Part shown: positions 31,343 to 43,242 of the stretch, in pieces
Layout of the letters: every line of letters starts with the position of its first letter
Numbering within the stretch: position 1 is the first letter of the stretch
Assembly (NCBI GenBank): GCA_039090855.1
Contig: CM077010.1
Coordinates: 48,316,905 to 48,380,904, forward strand
Reading direction: 5' to 3'
Source: Macrothele yani
Taxonomy: Eukaryota > Arthropoda > Arachnida > Araneae > Macrothelidae
Length of the DNA stretch: 64,000 nucleotides
The notes under the pieces: model-generated
The model's database searches: none
What the model was told of the DNA's origin: nothing
The model's input: only the letters and a program-made list of their open reading frames with translations
Made by a program: the position numbers and the translations under genes

Positions 31343-32689
31343 AATATTGTTACGTGTTTTGCCCATAATCGTCATCTACAGGTAAAAGAATTATCTTTGG
31401 ATCTCTGTTTAGCCACATATGTGCTGAACAAAAAGAAACAAACTTATGGCAATGTTTCTAAGACGATGCAGTTGCTGCATCAAGTGCCATGTAGTACTAC
31501 TCTGTGAGACCACGGCTCTTCATCAATGAATCTCATAAAAACGAGTAATCAGGCATGTCTGATTAGTGACACTTTAAATGTCAATGGTGATTAGATGCAA
31601 TGGCCCTTCAATTGAAGATTTTGATCCTCAAAATGCTATTCAATTGTGTTGGGCAGATACCTCTGATGGGAAGATCAGACACAGTACATATCAGCATTGA
31701 ACTGCATCAACATTATTAGTGCCACTTTATGTATCCTAGCTTTTGTCCCTTTGTTTTAAATAATAATAAAGAAATTAGACATCTAACTTTAGTGGCCTCT
31801 TAAAAATAAATTATGAATGTGTAAATTAAGATAGTAAGAGTAATGATATTACAGCACTGAAAATAAATTTCAAAAATCAATCATTTTGGAACAAAAGCAT
31901 ATGAAATATTTGCAGTCAATCTAATGATGCTTTGTAGTAACTGCTATGCATCTGTTTTTATCAAGTTAATGGGGAAGGAGTCTCTCATTAGAAAGAAAAA
32001 AAAAACATTCACCCATTTAATTTCATAGAATTGTAAGTAGAGAAGTCACTGAATTATTATTATTTTTTAATTTTGCATGGCCAGTAGATTTTGTCATTTG
32101 GCTAGTAAAGTTTTTATTCCACTAGCCACATTTGGCTGGTAGAAATTTCAGCAGTTTTGCAAAGGCCTGGCTCTATGTATTCATATTCCACTTTGGAAAT
32201 TACATTTTCTTTATCTTCATCTCCTTTTTTGTTTTGCATTAACTGTTTTGTTTGTTTTGAAATTTTCTTCATATGCAATTTGCTCTTAATATTTCCTGTT
32301 TTTGTCTCTGTTTCCATAATGGCCTTGGTAAGAGGTTTCTTTCAACTTCAGAGATGTCAACTTCTTATTCTGTTAGACCAATTATTGTGTTATATATCTT
32401 ATATACCTTAAAGTTTTATGTGATTTAAGCATGTTCTTGAAGTTTTCAGGTGTATTATTGATGGTTATGTGCTTATGTCTAAATTTATCATGCTTTATTC
32501 TCATTCAGATTTTTTTTTCAATGCAGTCTCTACTAATTAAGAATATAAACCATATCTTTTACACTGAATCAACTGCATATTTCTGTAACTATAAAGTGGA
32601 ATTTCTCATTCTATAAATGAGTAAGATACATTCTTTTAATATCTACGGTTGTATACTCCTATATTTTTCAGCAGCTGCTTCGAAAATGA
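31343..32689. other. AT-rich non-coding DNA
   Basis: No recognised gene. tctacaggtaa occurs at 31375-31385, as also at 31231-31241 and 16182-16192. Confidence 0.45.
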
Positions 32690-32922
32690 GTCCGAGTGAG
32701 AATGTATCTATGAAATACAAAAAAAATTCTCAGCTATATATCCTACAATAGAACTTACTTTAGAGTTGAAAAACAAGCAGAAATTTCCTTTTCTGGATGT
32801 AATGGTGACTAAGAAACAGCATCAACTCGAATTTTATGTATACCATAAACCAACATACAAGTACTTATCCCCAAAGAATCATTTCATCCATGGCCTCAAA
32901 AAATAGCAGCATTCCAAACATA

Positions 32923-34144
32923 CACTGAAGAGCAATTGAATTAGAGATACCTGTCTAGTAACGTGTAGCACCACCTTTCGCCCTGATGACGGCGGCGATT
33001 CGTCTCGGCCTGGACTCGACAAGACACCGGAATCGTTGGGAACCATACAGATCCACGACCCCTGAACAAGCTCCCACAGTTCACAAAGATTTGATGGAGG
33101 GGGTCAGAGCCTCGAACATCTCTCTCGATGGCATCCCAGATGTGCTCGATGGGATTGAGGTCAGGTGACCCAGCTAGCTGGTCAAGGAAGCGAGGTCACG
33201 TCGGTGGAGTGTTCATCCAACCATTCGGATACAATTCGGGAGCGATGGCACAGTGCATTGTCTTGTTGCAGGATGAGGTCCCCAGTGGGATGTTGAAGAC
33301 GCACAAACGGGAGCAAATGGTCGTCCAGGATATCCCTGTGGTGTTGACCTGTGAGGGACGATGTCACACATATCACGGGTCCCATTTTGGTCCATGTAAA
33401 CAGTCCCCAGACGAGAATGCCACCCCCAGCAGCCTGAAGAGTACCCTGCTGGCAAGAAGGATCCATCACTTCATGTGGTTTGCGCCATACTCGTATCCTG
33501 CCATCCGCATGTACCAACGTGAATCTCGACTCATCAGTCCAGGCAACATTTTCCCACATGTCTAGGGTCCAGTGGTGATGTTACCGCACCCATGCTAATC
33601 TTTGCACCCTGTGATGTGTGGTCAGCAGCGGTACCCTCGTGGGACGATGGCTTCTGTACCTCATAGCGAGGAGATGGTTCTGGATGGTGTGGCTGCTTAC
33701 TCGTTTTTGTGCACCAGCATTAAATTACTAAGTGATTTCTTGCACTGTGGCCCATCTATCTGCTGTTACAATGCGAGCTAGCCGACGATGACCCTGCTCA
33801 TCCACACGCTGTTGTCCACGGCAGTTGGCCCTTGCAGGGATGGTTTTACCGGATTTGATGTACTCACGGTGCACCCGTGATACAGTGGCTCATGAAAATC
33901 CTAGTGCCTGCACGACTTCCGAGATGGAATGACCCATTCGTCGGGCTCCGACAATTTGCCCACGATCAAATGCGCTTAGATCCTTCGTCCTACCCATACT
34001 GCGTCCGACTGTTACTGATTCCCGTCACATCACTCCTTATATTGTCGGATCGCTGCATACGTCACGTTGTTTCCATTTACAGGGCCGATCACAGCGCCAC
34101 ATTTGCATAATGCCAGCTGTCTCTAATTCAATTGCTCTTCAGTG
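32923..34144 (-). mobile_element. Tc1-like element nested in PLE B
   Basis: Terminal inverted repeats cactgaagagcaattgaatt... at 32923 and the complement ending at 34144. They are flanked by TA at 32921-32922 and 34145-34146. 1222 bp in total. Confidence 0.93.
33090..34010 (-). pseudogene. Tc1-like transposase, DD34E type, inactivated
   Basis: The N-terminus begins MGRTKDLSAFDRGQIVGARR (helix-turn-helix), with an in-frame stop after GFS and another after VQEIT. The 33182-33559 stretch keeps AWTDESRFTLV (first catalytic Asp) and ILQQDNALCHRSR (second). A frameshift after TSLP leaves DLNPIEHIWDAIERDV (catalytic Glu) in another frame. The enzyme would cut at the TIRs and insert at TA; this copy is dead, although all three acidic residues survive. 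Confidence 0.88.
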
Positions 34145-35025
34145 TACATCAAAAGAGCTCATATGTTATGCAGCAATAATAAATACAAAAACAAAGAGTT
34201 AACATGGATCATACAAACAGCTAAAGAATTCGGATATAAGACGGCAATAATCAGGAAATTAATATACGACTACAAACACTCAAAACCTAAGACCAACAAA
34301 GATATGGAATATCATGGACAACTACCATACATTCCACCTATCAACAAAATCCTAAAGAAAGAATGTTAAAATGAAAAGAAAGACTTCGGTACATCTGTTG
34401 TTACACACAAGGATATTATTTTAAAAAATAAAGAAAACAGTAAAATGCTTGAAAGAGCTGGAGTATAAAGAGCAAGAACGAAAATAAAACAGCGTTAATA
34501 GATATAACTTGATTGGCATTAAATGTCCGTCATTACTGTTTCACACGTTATGCAAGTTCGGCAATCGGGAGATTATTAAATGATGTTAGATACGTGTGGG
34601 GCATAGCGTTAATAGATTATTGCAGAAGCAACCAGGTAAACCAGGTTTTAAAAATATTAAAATAATAAACAGATAGCGTACCCTGAAAAATGTTTGCGAT
34701 ATGCTGAGGCCATATTAATTGAAAAAACTAGTGAACTGAACTGTAACAAGAACAATGGCATTGATCTTCCTCTACCTTGAAAACTGCTGATAGATCTCGA
34801 AAAAAACAACTCAAGAAAAAATAGGAAACACATTGCTCCAACCATAATTGAGGAAAACACCAACAACTAAGTTGCAGCCATGCGGGAGATAGCAACCCCC
34901 TCCCCTCCTTTGTTTGTTGATTCGCCCAACATGTGTTGTGTTGAATAGACAACCAGTATACCTAATCACCAGCTACCAGAAGACTCCGTAGCTGCCTGTC
35001 ATGTGAACAGCAGCTGAGTTCCACC

Positions 35026-35063
35026 GGCCTGAAGATGGTGCAGAGGCACCGAAATGCATTGCC
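35026..35063 (+). ncRNA. Hammerhead ribozyme, PLE-type, intact core
   Basis: Helix I ggc 35026-35028 pairs with gcc 35061-35063. CUGAAGA is 35029-35035, then one extra u, helix II ggtgc/gcacc (35037-35041, 35046-35050) with loop agag, and GAAA 35051-35054. Helix III is the palindrome atgcat (35054-35059) with no loop, so it can pair only in a dimer. The cleavage base is U35060. All core bases are present. Confidence 0.82.
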
Positions 35064-35080
35064 ACAATAAGAACGACGGC

Positions 35081-36045
35081 TAGTACTCAATGTTGTTTTT
35101 AGCATTTACATTTGAGTTATTCGTATTCTGTTTCTTCTCGTGTCTCCATTCTGCGTCTTTAGTCTTCGTGTGTCATAGTTACCAAACTGTTTTATTGTCA
35201 TTTTCAATTATTTTAGAAGTCGTGACATTTCACATTTTTAATTATCATATGAAAAAATCCTTGTTTGTCCATACTTCTGTCTCAACCTTGTGCAGTATCG
35301 TTGGTCAAGTTGTGTAAACATCTGGATTAACTCAAGAATTTGGATATATTGCTCTATTCAACTAGTGAGAGGTTACTCAATGTTTCACCCCCTAAGTAAT
35401 GTTCACATTCCTTCTTATAAATATTATTTCAATTCTGCAATTTGGTCAATGTCAATGATTTGCTTGCATACATAGGTAATATATATGTACAGGCCACATT
35501 AATACGACTATGAATAACCCCTAGCTCTCAGAAAATTAAATATAAAATGGAGACTACAGTTTCCGTATAGAATATAGATATGTATTTTCTTTATAACACT
35601 CGAAGACAGAGCGGTGCTGTTGCACTCGAGTGCGGGAGAGCGAATTAGCTCCTGAAACAAACGTGCAAAGAGTTCATATTTCCGGCATTACGTCTAGTCA
35701 GTGCTGACATAGAATATATTTTTCAGATAAACAAACATTTTAATTAATCATTTTTCAATTTTCCTATTAGCAAATAACATAGATCTAATTTGATTTACCT
35801 TGGGAAAAAAGAGATTCTTGAACATTTTATGCTGTAATTTCTGAATTTCAGGTTACTGAAAATGTATTGGTCTAGTAGCCATTTTTCAGTGCTGTGACAC
35901 ACATGAACTTGTAAGAAATGTCAGGTGAACTTTTTAGGTTAAAACTTTTGTGTGTGTGAAACCATGTCATTTTATGAAAAAATGCATATATCTAGTGTGA
36001 TCTGCTTTTTATTAAAATGTTTATATGTTTTCTTCTGTTTGTTAG
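35081..36045. other. Non-coding DNA upstream of the RABGEF1 exon
   Basis: AT-rich, probably intron or 5' flank of the host gene. A polypyrimidine stretch and gtttgttag immediately precede the exon. Confidence 0.55.
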
Positions 36046-36242
36046 CTCTACATCATGTCTTCACTGCATTCAAGCAAAAAAACAAAGAGGAAAGTGAATT
36101 TCTTGCATCTGGGTGTTGAAGAACTGAAGTGCAAGAATGGCTGCGGTTACTATGGAAATCCTGAGTGGCAAGGTTATTGCTCCAAGTGCCATCGAGATTT
36201 GCATCACAAAACAAAGCACGATTCCAAACAGTCATCAAAAAA
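36046..36242 (+). CDS. RABGEF1: Rabex-5 homologue, first coding exon (A20 zinc finger)
   Basis: Coding starts at ATG 36055, 9 bases into an exon that follows a gtttgttag acceptor, so a 5' UTR exon lies upstream. About residues 20-45 read ELKCKNGCGYYGNPEWQGYC followed by SKCHRD, the Cx3-4C...CxxC A20-type zinc finger of Rabex-5 that binds ubiquitin. The GCGYYGNP-WQG-CSKC core is close to the vertebrate protein. The donor is gt at 36243, leaving phase 2. Rabex-5 is the guanine-nucleotide exchange factor for Rab5 on early endosomes. The next exon is 18.5 kb away. The stop read if splicing is ignored (YTNFI) is intronic. Confidence 0.88.
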
Positions 36243-37082
36243 GTATACAAATTTCATTTAACTGAACATATTTGTTTCACATATGAAATTAGTTCACAGT
36301 TTTTGTGTAAAGTTTTACAGCTTTGTTTATGAGTTATTCGTCATGTACTTATATTTTTATGAAATAGTTTTTGTGCAGAAAAAAAAATTAATGAAAAAAT
36401 AAAAATGCTTGGCAACGAGAGGAGTTTACAAACCACAGAAAGTTGAAAGCTATGCTGAGAATTTGTATTTTTATGTCTTGAAACATAAGAATGTATGTTA
36501 AAGAATGATATTGCTTGTAGTATCACTTTGTCTATCCAGACATCATCCTATAGACATCTCTGTACATCTGTCAGTCAGACCTGTTTTTTTTTCTTTTTTT
36601 CTTTTGATAGCAGGTTCCATGCAGACAGGGCTGTTGCCAGGGAGGGGTTTTGAGGGTTTAAACCCTCCCCAAAATGTTTAAAATGTCTCAAAAATAAAAT
36701 AATTATTTTACAAATTTTTGCTAGCAAATCGACAGAGCTCTTTCATTTACATGCACATGTCCAATCACCAAAACCACCGGCGTCCCCGGATGATTTCTTT
36801 GGATAATGATTCTGTCACGTCAGTTATAGAGTTGTGGAAAAGAAAATGGACCATCATACCGAGAAATAAACATTCTAGTGTTACCTTTGGCATCATTGTC
36901 TTATTGTAACAAAAATCTTTTCATGAATGCTCATTTCCTGTTAAAATTGCTCAGTACTCTTCCTGTTTCAAATAGTACTCCAGAACAAACCTTTTCATCC
37001 TCCAGGCATTTTAAAACATGCTTACAAAACTCTACAGGGCAAGAGAAGTCTTGGCTCTTATGAACATCCACAGGGAAATATA

Positions 37083-38618
37083 AACTCACTTCCAAAAGTT
37101 AAGCACAGAGCAGTAAGAAGTGAAAAAATGGAGAAGTACTGCTTGGATTGACACGAAATGCGGCAGGAACGTAGGAAATATTTTTATTAATGAATCAAAA
37201 TAAAGAAATACAGACAGAGATGAAAATAATATTGAAATTTCAGAAATTATAAGATGACGTCAAATTGGAGTCATTTACAAAGTGAGTAATAAAGTCACAA
37301 CAAACAACTAAACCTGACATTTATAGGGTATGTGAGCACCCCTCATCTGCATACAAAGTTTACGTCTGACCATGCATTTTATGAGGTGATCAACCACCGC
37401 AGAGTCCAGTAATCGCCATTCCTCCTGTAGAGCAGTTTCCAAAGCTGTGAGAGTGGTTGGGTGCGGGAGACGTGAACACACAGCACGGCCGAGGTCATCC
37501 CAAAGATTTTCAAAAGGATTAAGGTTGGGCGAGTACACCGGCCACTCCATACACGCAATCCCCTCACTCTCCAGGTCGTCGTCAATGATGGTAGCTCTAT
37601 TGGGACGCGCATTATCGTCCATTAAAACAAAGGCAAAACCAACTGCTGCAGTGTACAATCGCACAGTGGGGTCTAGGACTTCATCTCGATACCGTACAGC
37701 CGTCACAGAACCCCGTCTGTAGATGTGGAGGTCGGTGCGATATCCCAAGGAAATTCCTGCCCAGATCATGATGCTTCCACCTCGGAATGCATTATGTTCG
37801 GTGATGTTCTTGGGTCGATTGCGTGTGCGTTCTTCCCTCCACACCCGTACACGCTTGCCATCGGGTTGCAGGGCAAATCTGGACTCATCCGTGAACATAA
37901 CGTTGCCCCAGTCAAACACAGTCCAATTGACATGTTGGCAACACCACTTTAATCGTGCCCCTCTGGATTGGACGGATAAAGGAACACAAACCCGTGGTAC
38001 CCGGGTGTACAGTCCCTTCATGTGTAGCGTTCGACGCACAGTAGTGGCAGATATCGTCTTACCAATGGTCGCCGTAACCGTAGATGTCACACGTGTGGAC
38101 GTCGCTCTTCGATTCCGCTTGGCTACAACAGCAATATATTGGTCTTCCGCGGGGGTCGTAACCCTTGGGTGACCGGCCACAGGTCTGCGGACAACTGTTT
38201 GGCTGGTTAGAAATTGTTTCCATAAAGGTGAAATGACGGAATGATTCACGCCAAAGAAACCAGCAACATCTGTGACTGACTGTCCTGCTTCAATGCGTCC
38301 GACGACACACCAGCGCTCAGAATCTTCCAATCGTCTTCTGGAAGCCATAAAATCAAGTCTGTCTTCAAAACAAATCCTCCGACAGTTCTCAACACCTTGT
38401 AGCAGCACTTGCATGCAACTCCTGTACCCCTTCAGTGTGCTGGCTTCTTATACGACTACCTGTTTTGCATATTTCTCGGCAAGACATCGTGATTCGCTGT
38501 TACCTACCATATTTGCATACTTCCGTCTACCGCTTCGGCGAATTGCAGCCTCTCCAATTCGGATTGGCTTCTGGAAATTAACTTCTCCCTCTGCGTGCTT
38601 AACTTTTGGAAGTGAGTG
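37083..38618 (-). mobile_element. Tc1 element with intact transposase
   Basis: TIRs are aactcacttccaaaagttaa... at 37083 and the complement ending at 38618 (cactcacttccaaaagttaa). They are flanked by TA at 37081-37082 and 38619-38620. The first 24 bp of the ends differ by only one base. The element is 1536 bp and is the best-preserved DNA transposon in the window. Confidence 0.95.
37308..38348 (-). CDS. Tc1 transposase, DD34E, intact ORF
   Basis: 346 codons from MASRRRLEDSERW, the usual start region; 22 more codons are open upstream but look like leader sequence. The N-terminal paired-type helix-turn-helix is about residues 5-60 (SVTDVAGFFGVNHSVISPLW) and the second domain about 65-125. The catalytic triad is FTDESRF, LMDDNARP and NPFENLWDDLG, with 34 residues between the second Asp and the Glu. 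The usual PHR after DDNAR is PNR here. It would cut DNA at its TIRs in the nucleus and insert at TA. No internal stops, and near-identical TIRs suggest recent activity. Confidence 0.92.
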   Translation of the reverse strand: MASRRRLEDSERWCVVGRIEAGQSVTDVAGFFGVNHSVISPLWKQFLTSQTVVRRPVAGHPRVTTPAEDQYIAVVAKRNRRATSTRVTSTVTATIGKTISATTVRRTLHMKGLYTRVPRVCVPLSVQSRGARLKWCCQHVNWTVFDWGNVMFTDESRFALQPDGKRVRVWREERTRNRPKNITEHNAFRGGSIMIWAGISLGYRTDLHIYRRGSVTAVRYRDEVLDPTVRLYTAAVGFAFVLMDDNARPNRATIIDDDLESEGIACMEWPVYSPNLNPFENLWDDLGRAVCSRLPHPTTLTALETALQEEWRLLDSAVVDHLIKCMVRRKLCMQMRGAHIPYKCQV

Positions 38619-40416
38619 TACATCAGTCCCAAAGATGTCGTCAATAAATTTGTTGAAGAAAAAGAACGATGGCTAGCCTTTGTGCTATAAGCGGACAGAC
38701 ATGTACAGTACTACTTTGAACTTTGTGCTACTGCACTTCATGAGAGGCAGCTGGATTACGTGTAAGTAAAGAAACCATAAGGAATTTAATATATATAATC
38801 CTGTAATTCTTTACTTACTCTATACACATATCAGTTTAGTAAAACGAAAGATATTGGGGCATATCCTGTACTTAAATAAAGAGAGGATAGATAGCTCCAT
38901 ATACTTGTGTAAGTAGTACAGCTTATAAGTCAGTATTTGAAAAATGGGGAGTGTTAATTAGAAGAATTTCGTGTCCAAAAGTAATATGACAGAGAAAAAA
39001 ACTCAACACATTTAAAACATTGGGTGAAAATTAATTTTCAAATTCACAAACCTTCCCCAAAATTTCTTTTTGACTATGGCCCTGCTTGAGGATGATGACC
39101 CTGCTACTTGCTTTTTAATTAGCACAGTTTCTCACTCATAGTGCAAGAATAGTTTTGCTTTTTGTGTAACATGTGCACTTCTGATAGTCTGACTGAAAAA
39201 AAAAATATTTTTGCAGTGGCTATCAGGAACTATGAGCAAAACTAAAACTTTTTGTGCTTCTTGCTTTGTATGGTACACAGTTCTTGTTCTAGATCACATA
39301 AATTTGTTTTGCATTAGCTAGCTATTAATGCAGCTGAAATTTCCATTTTTTTTCACACAAACTAATTCCAGTGGTTCCACAGTGTGGTGTAATATTGCAT
39401 GTTATCTGACACTGCACTGACCTTAATTCAAAAAATTATTTTTTGCATCCACTTGCTTTAGCTACAACCAAAATTTCTTTGCTTTTTGTAGCTTTTCTGT
39501 TAAATTTCTTTGTTAGGGGAAGTAAAATTTCATTGTTGGTCAGTGATGTCATTTGTTTGTAATCATGAGAGTGTAGAACATAATTTTACATTGACTTGCC
39601 TTAACTACAGTTAGTGTATTTTTATTAATCATATTTTCTGATTTTTCAAATTTTCACATTTCATGCTAAAATTAGCATATTATTGCTGTAAACATGCTAA
39701 ATATATTTTTTAATATAATATTTATTCCCCACTTTTTCTGATGCAAATTTTTTCTTGAAAGACGGGTTTCAAAGTCAGCAATGTTGGCCATGAGAATATT
39801 TAAAACATTCGCTTCCAGCCAGCAATAGTAATATGTGGACCCTATGCTCATATTTTGTTTATTCATACATACATTCTAGTAAAATTAAAGTTCATTAGAA
39901 AATCAGCATTCTGAATTTTTGTTTATCGTTATATCTGTAATAAAAGTAATATGGTAAAATTTGCAATTTTATCAATTCAGTGTAAAGACACACACATCAC
40001 TAAGCTGTTGTCTGTGATTCAGCAGTTAGCTCTTCAAATCATGATCAAGATGGTCTGCCAGATCAAAGTTACTGATAATGATAGATTTTAATACTTACTA
40101 TTGATCAGGGTGGAAAATTAGTGGTCACAGTGCACTAAATGCACCCCTAATTATATGCTCTGTGTCAACAAGCGTTTTGAGCTTGGGCAAATTTGTGATT
40201 GCACAAATTTCGTTTTGTTTTTGTTTTTTTAATATTTGTAGGAGGAAGTTTCAAAACTTCATTTTCCCTAACTAAAGAGGTTTGTTTTACATACATGACA
40301 TGATATCGCCAAAGGTAGTAATTAATTACATCATGTCACTTCTAATTATCTATATTACAGGGAAAGAAATGAAATTAGGAAGGGCTTAGAGGTAATTTGT
40401 TTGTATTTATATAATG

Positions 40417-40757
40417 GTCAAATTTTTATACTAGAATTTTGTTCATCATCAGGGTTATGTCACTGGAGTAGTTGTTGCCATTCAGTCAGGGATGCTCAAC
40501 TGCAATTATATCATTTAGCATGGTGGTTCTTCTCACCATTTCCACCCCTTCTTCAAGTTTCCACTTTACCGTGATTGGTGGGTAATTATTTTTACTGAGT
40601 CCCAATTTATGGAGTGTCCAGTTACCTCTGTATATCTGTCTAACCCTGTCTTTTTTGTAATACTTCTAACAGCTGCTTTATGTTATTCCATACGGACTTT
40701 TGTACTTCTCCCTGTTTTACCTATGTAGCTTAGTTTGCAGGAACAGACTATGCTCTA
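40417..40757 (-). pseudogene. PLE fragment E: GIY-YIG piece and hammerhead remnant
   Basis: On the minus strand 40755-40625 reads SCKLSYIGKTGRSTKVRM then HKAAV and TKKTG, the second half of a Penelope GIY-YIG domain, with one stop. About 170 bp further on, 40460-40417, lies CTGATGA-t-GAAC...AAAATTTGACC, a damaged hammerhead motif of the type seen at 47228 and 48760. The hAT at 40761 cut off the upstream part. Confidence 0.7.
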
Positions 40758-40760
40758 GAC

Positions 40761-43234
40761 CAGTGCTTTTCAACATTTTCACAGATTGTACCACTTTTAG
40801 GACATGGCAATATCCGAGTACCACCAGTGGCTTAGCAAGGTGTCAAAAACTTGATGACCAAAAAAAAAAAAGGAAAAAAGTGATAAAGTATGCCCACTTA
40901 CCACATTTTTAATGGGAAACTTTTGCCTGTTTCTCGAACATTAATCTTTGCACTCATTGCTGGAGAGTGTTTACTGATAGAATTAAGTCAGATTCCAGCT
41001 AAAGACAATTCTTTTCCATAGTTTTTATACACGTCAGTGAAGAAAACACCTTCTTGCACAAGTATGTGAAACCAAATAGTGTAACGCTATGATAGCTTTT
41101 TCTCCAACTTCCGGGTACAGGTTTGCAACTTGGTTCCAGAACTTGGTCAGGGTTTTTTCATTAAAAAGTTCCTTCAAATTGTGGTCTGATGCCAATTCCA
41201 GAAGTGCATCTTGGTCTTGAGAGGAAAGGTCAGAGTTCATAGCATTGTTCATAATGAAGGGCGATGCAACCCAACGAATTTCAATATCACATCTTCTTGA
41301 CACGAATGGAAAATACAACGCAAACTCGGTATGCAGTTTTTCCAAGTGACTTTTGATGGCAGTTTCAATATCTTCAGTGTCAACAACAGAATTTAGTTCA
41401 ATAAAGTCTGATACATTGGGAAATGATGCAATATTTCCTTTCTTTACTTGGCCTAACCACAGAGAGATTTTCTTGTAGAATGCACAAACTTTGTCTTCCG
41501 TGATAAACATGTTATGACCGTGGCCCTGCAGCGACCAATTAAGTTCATTTAGCTTTTTAAATATGTCAGCCAAATAGCCAAGGAACACCCAGAAGACATT
41601 TTAAAATTTTTCTGCTAGGGGTGATGAAACATTTGTCAGGAACAGGTGCGTTTCATCTCGTAGCTCGAATAATCTCGATAATGTTTCACCTCTTGGCAAC
41701 CAATGTACTTCTGCGTGAAAGAGGAGAGTGCTGCACTCAGAATCCAAATCCTTGCATAATTGTCCATTCAATAGCCAGCTTTTGATGAAATTTATTATTT
41801 TTGCAGCATCTTCTAAAATCTCAAGTAACAATGGCCTCATCTGTTTAGAAGCAAGTGCATGTCTATGCAAGATGCAATGATTTGAAACAATTGAATTGTG
41901 TCTTGTCTTAGCTCATGCTATCACGTCCAAAGCTCTTCCTGTAATAGCTGCTGCACCATTGGAACAAATTGCTACACACCAAGTCCATAATATTCCATGT
42001 TCACTGACAAAATTATCGATTATTGTGAATATTTCTTCCTCAGTCATTCTGCCAGGTAGTGGGCAGCAAAATAATATGTGTTCCAGTATATCTTCTGAAT
42101 CAGGAACATGCACAAAGACAATTAATTGCACTTCACCAGCGATGTCAGTGCTTTCGTCCAATTGAAATGCAAATTTTTCTGCTGCTGTGATCTTTTCCAC
42201 CACTTGTTGAGTAAGGTCTGTGGCCATATCTTGTATTCGTCTTTGAACGGTGTTGTCAGAACATGGAATATTACGAATAGCATCAGCCATTTTTTCATCA
42301 AAGAGAATTGAAGCAATTGCAATGGCAGAGGGAGCCACGACTTCTTCAACAGTTGTGTGAGGCTTGTTTCATGTAGCTGCTATCAAGGACAATTCATAAA
42401 ATGCTTCCAGACATTTTTTCAAGATGGTTATGGACTTCACGAAAGCAGCACGGTGTTTTATAAATTCGCCTCTCTTGTTAACGAGAAATGCTACTGGCAT
42501 TTCGGTGTGCTCTTTGTTTTGTTGTTAAATGTCCCTGGAGCAAAGAAGGCTTCATGGAATACTTTGGATAGTACTACTTTGCAGATAACACAAAAAGTAA
42601 GCTGCTGATCATTTTCTTCCGTGAAATAAAATCCAAACTTCAAATAATCTTCACTGTATTTTTTATTCGGTGCCGGTTTTAATTTCTTCGGTGGCAGTTC
42701 CTTTACTGAATCACTTTCCCTTTACACTGACGAATGTATGACGAATTTATCCATATTTGTTAATATGCACCACTACCTTGGTCTCACACCGTCACACACA
42801 GCGGTAGCAAAATTGAATAACTGGAAAGGAGAAAAACGACAAGCCAGACGACAAGGAGGAACCCGATGACATGTCGTGATTGGTGAAATGTAGGCAGGTA
42901 GGGGTGGTGCTGACGTATCAGTCCAGAATAGACACTTAGACCTTGAAGTGTTCTGCCTTTTCTTATATGTTCTCCGTCTATTTTGAGCGCAACAGGGAAT
43001 GATGAGTCATGGGTTGAAAGCCTTTCATCTCCTCCACGGAAAATGTGGAAACAAGTCCACGGCAAGTCCAATCCAATGAATAATACATGATGACCCATGC
43101 ATTTGACTACGTTTCACATTCAAAACGCTGAGAAAAGTGTAATGGCATTATCTTCTCTAGGATGACGCCATGTACCACCTGCCAGGTGCCAAAGTACCAC
43201 CAGTGGTATGCATACCATCGGTTGAAAAGCACTG
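40761..43234 (-). mobile_element. hAT element A (ZBED5/FAM200-like), TSD ctctagac
   Basis: Left end cagtgcttttcaac at 40761 and its exact complement gttgaaaagcactg ending at 43234. The exact 8-bp TSD ctctagac is at 40753-40760 and 43235-43242. Inside both ends gtaccaccagtgg recurs. 2474 bp. Confidence 0.93.
41034..42716 (-). pseudogene. hAT transposase (ZBED5/FAM200-like), disrupted
   Basis: Order on the minus strand: DSVKELPPKKLKP...KYSEDYLKFGFYF with CVIC (BED-type zinc-finger half, ~42710-42520). Then 42338-41913 with FQLDESTDIAGEVQLIVFV (first catalytic Asp region) and CSNGAAAITGR. Next 41870-41601 with VHWLPRGETLSRLFELRDE, and 41588-41034 with LADIFKKLNELNWSLQG and WVASPF. Frame breaks occur near 42500, 42345 and 41595. 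The last part of the dimerisation domain is missing after CARRC. Not functional. Confidence 0.87.
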
Positions 43235-43242
43235 CTCTAGAC

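Larger units (their letters stand above)
32730..34480 (+). pseudogene. PLE B RT/connector fragment
   Basis: Residues TLELKNKQKFPFLDVMVTKK and YHKPTYKYLSPKNHFIHGLK on the left are typical of the PLE region after the YxDD box. After the Tc1 they continue YIKRAHMLCSNNKYKNKEL and YHGQLPYIPPINKILKKEC. Removing Tc1 and one TA restores AAFQTYIKRAH in frame. The GIY-YIG domain is not recognisable downstream, so this copy has lost its nuclease. Confidence 0.82.
32700..35080 (+). mobile_element. Penelope-like element B, interrupted by Tc1
   Basis: 5'-truncated plus-strand PLE. The coding remnant is 32730-34480, split by a Tc1 element at 32923-34144. A well-preserved hammerhead motif at 35026-35063 marks the 3' part. 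It lies just upstream of the first visible RABGEF1 exon. Confidence 0.8.
36900..38694 (+). pseudogene. hAT transposase C-terminus, interrupted
   Basis: 36930-37060 reads LLKLLSTLPVSNSTPEQTFS then SSRHFKTCLQNSTGQEK, the hAT dimerisation motif in ZMYM1-like form. After a 1-base frame change it continues LMNIHREI to the Tc1 insertion at TA 37081-37082. On the other side 38621 onward reads ISPKDVVNKFVEEKERWLAF, then VL and a stop. Removing the Tc1 and one TA joins REI-Y-ISPKDVV in frame. Confidence 0.82.
36626..39084 (+). mobile_element. hAT remnant (ZMYM1-like), split by Tc1
   Basis: Ends are cagggctgttgccaggg at 36626 and ...tatggccctg at 39084, a short inverted repeat (cagggc). Both are followed inwards by ccccaaaa-type sequence. 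I could not match an 8-bp TSD (catgcaga versus cttgagga), so the boundaries are tentative. Only the C-terminal part of the transposase is left. Confidence 0.5.
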
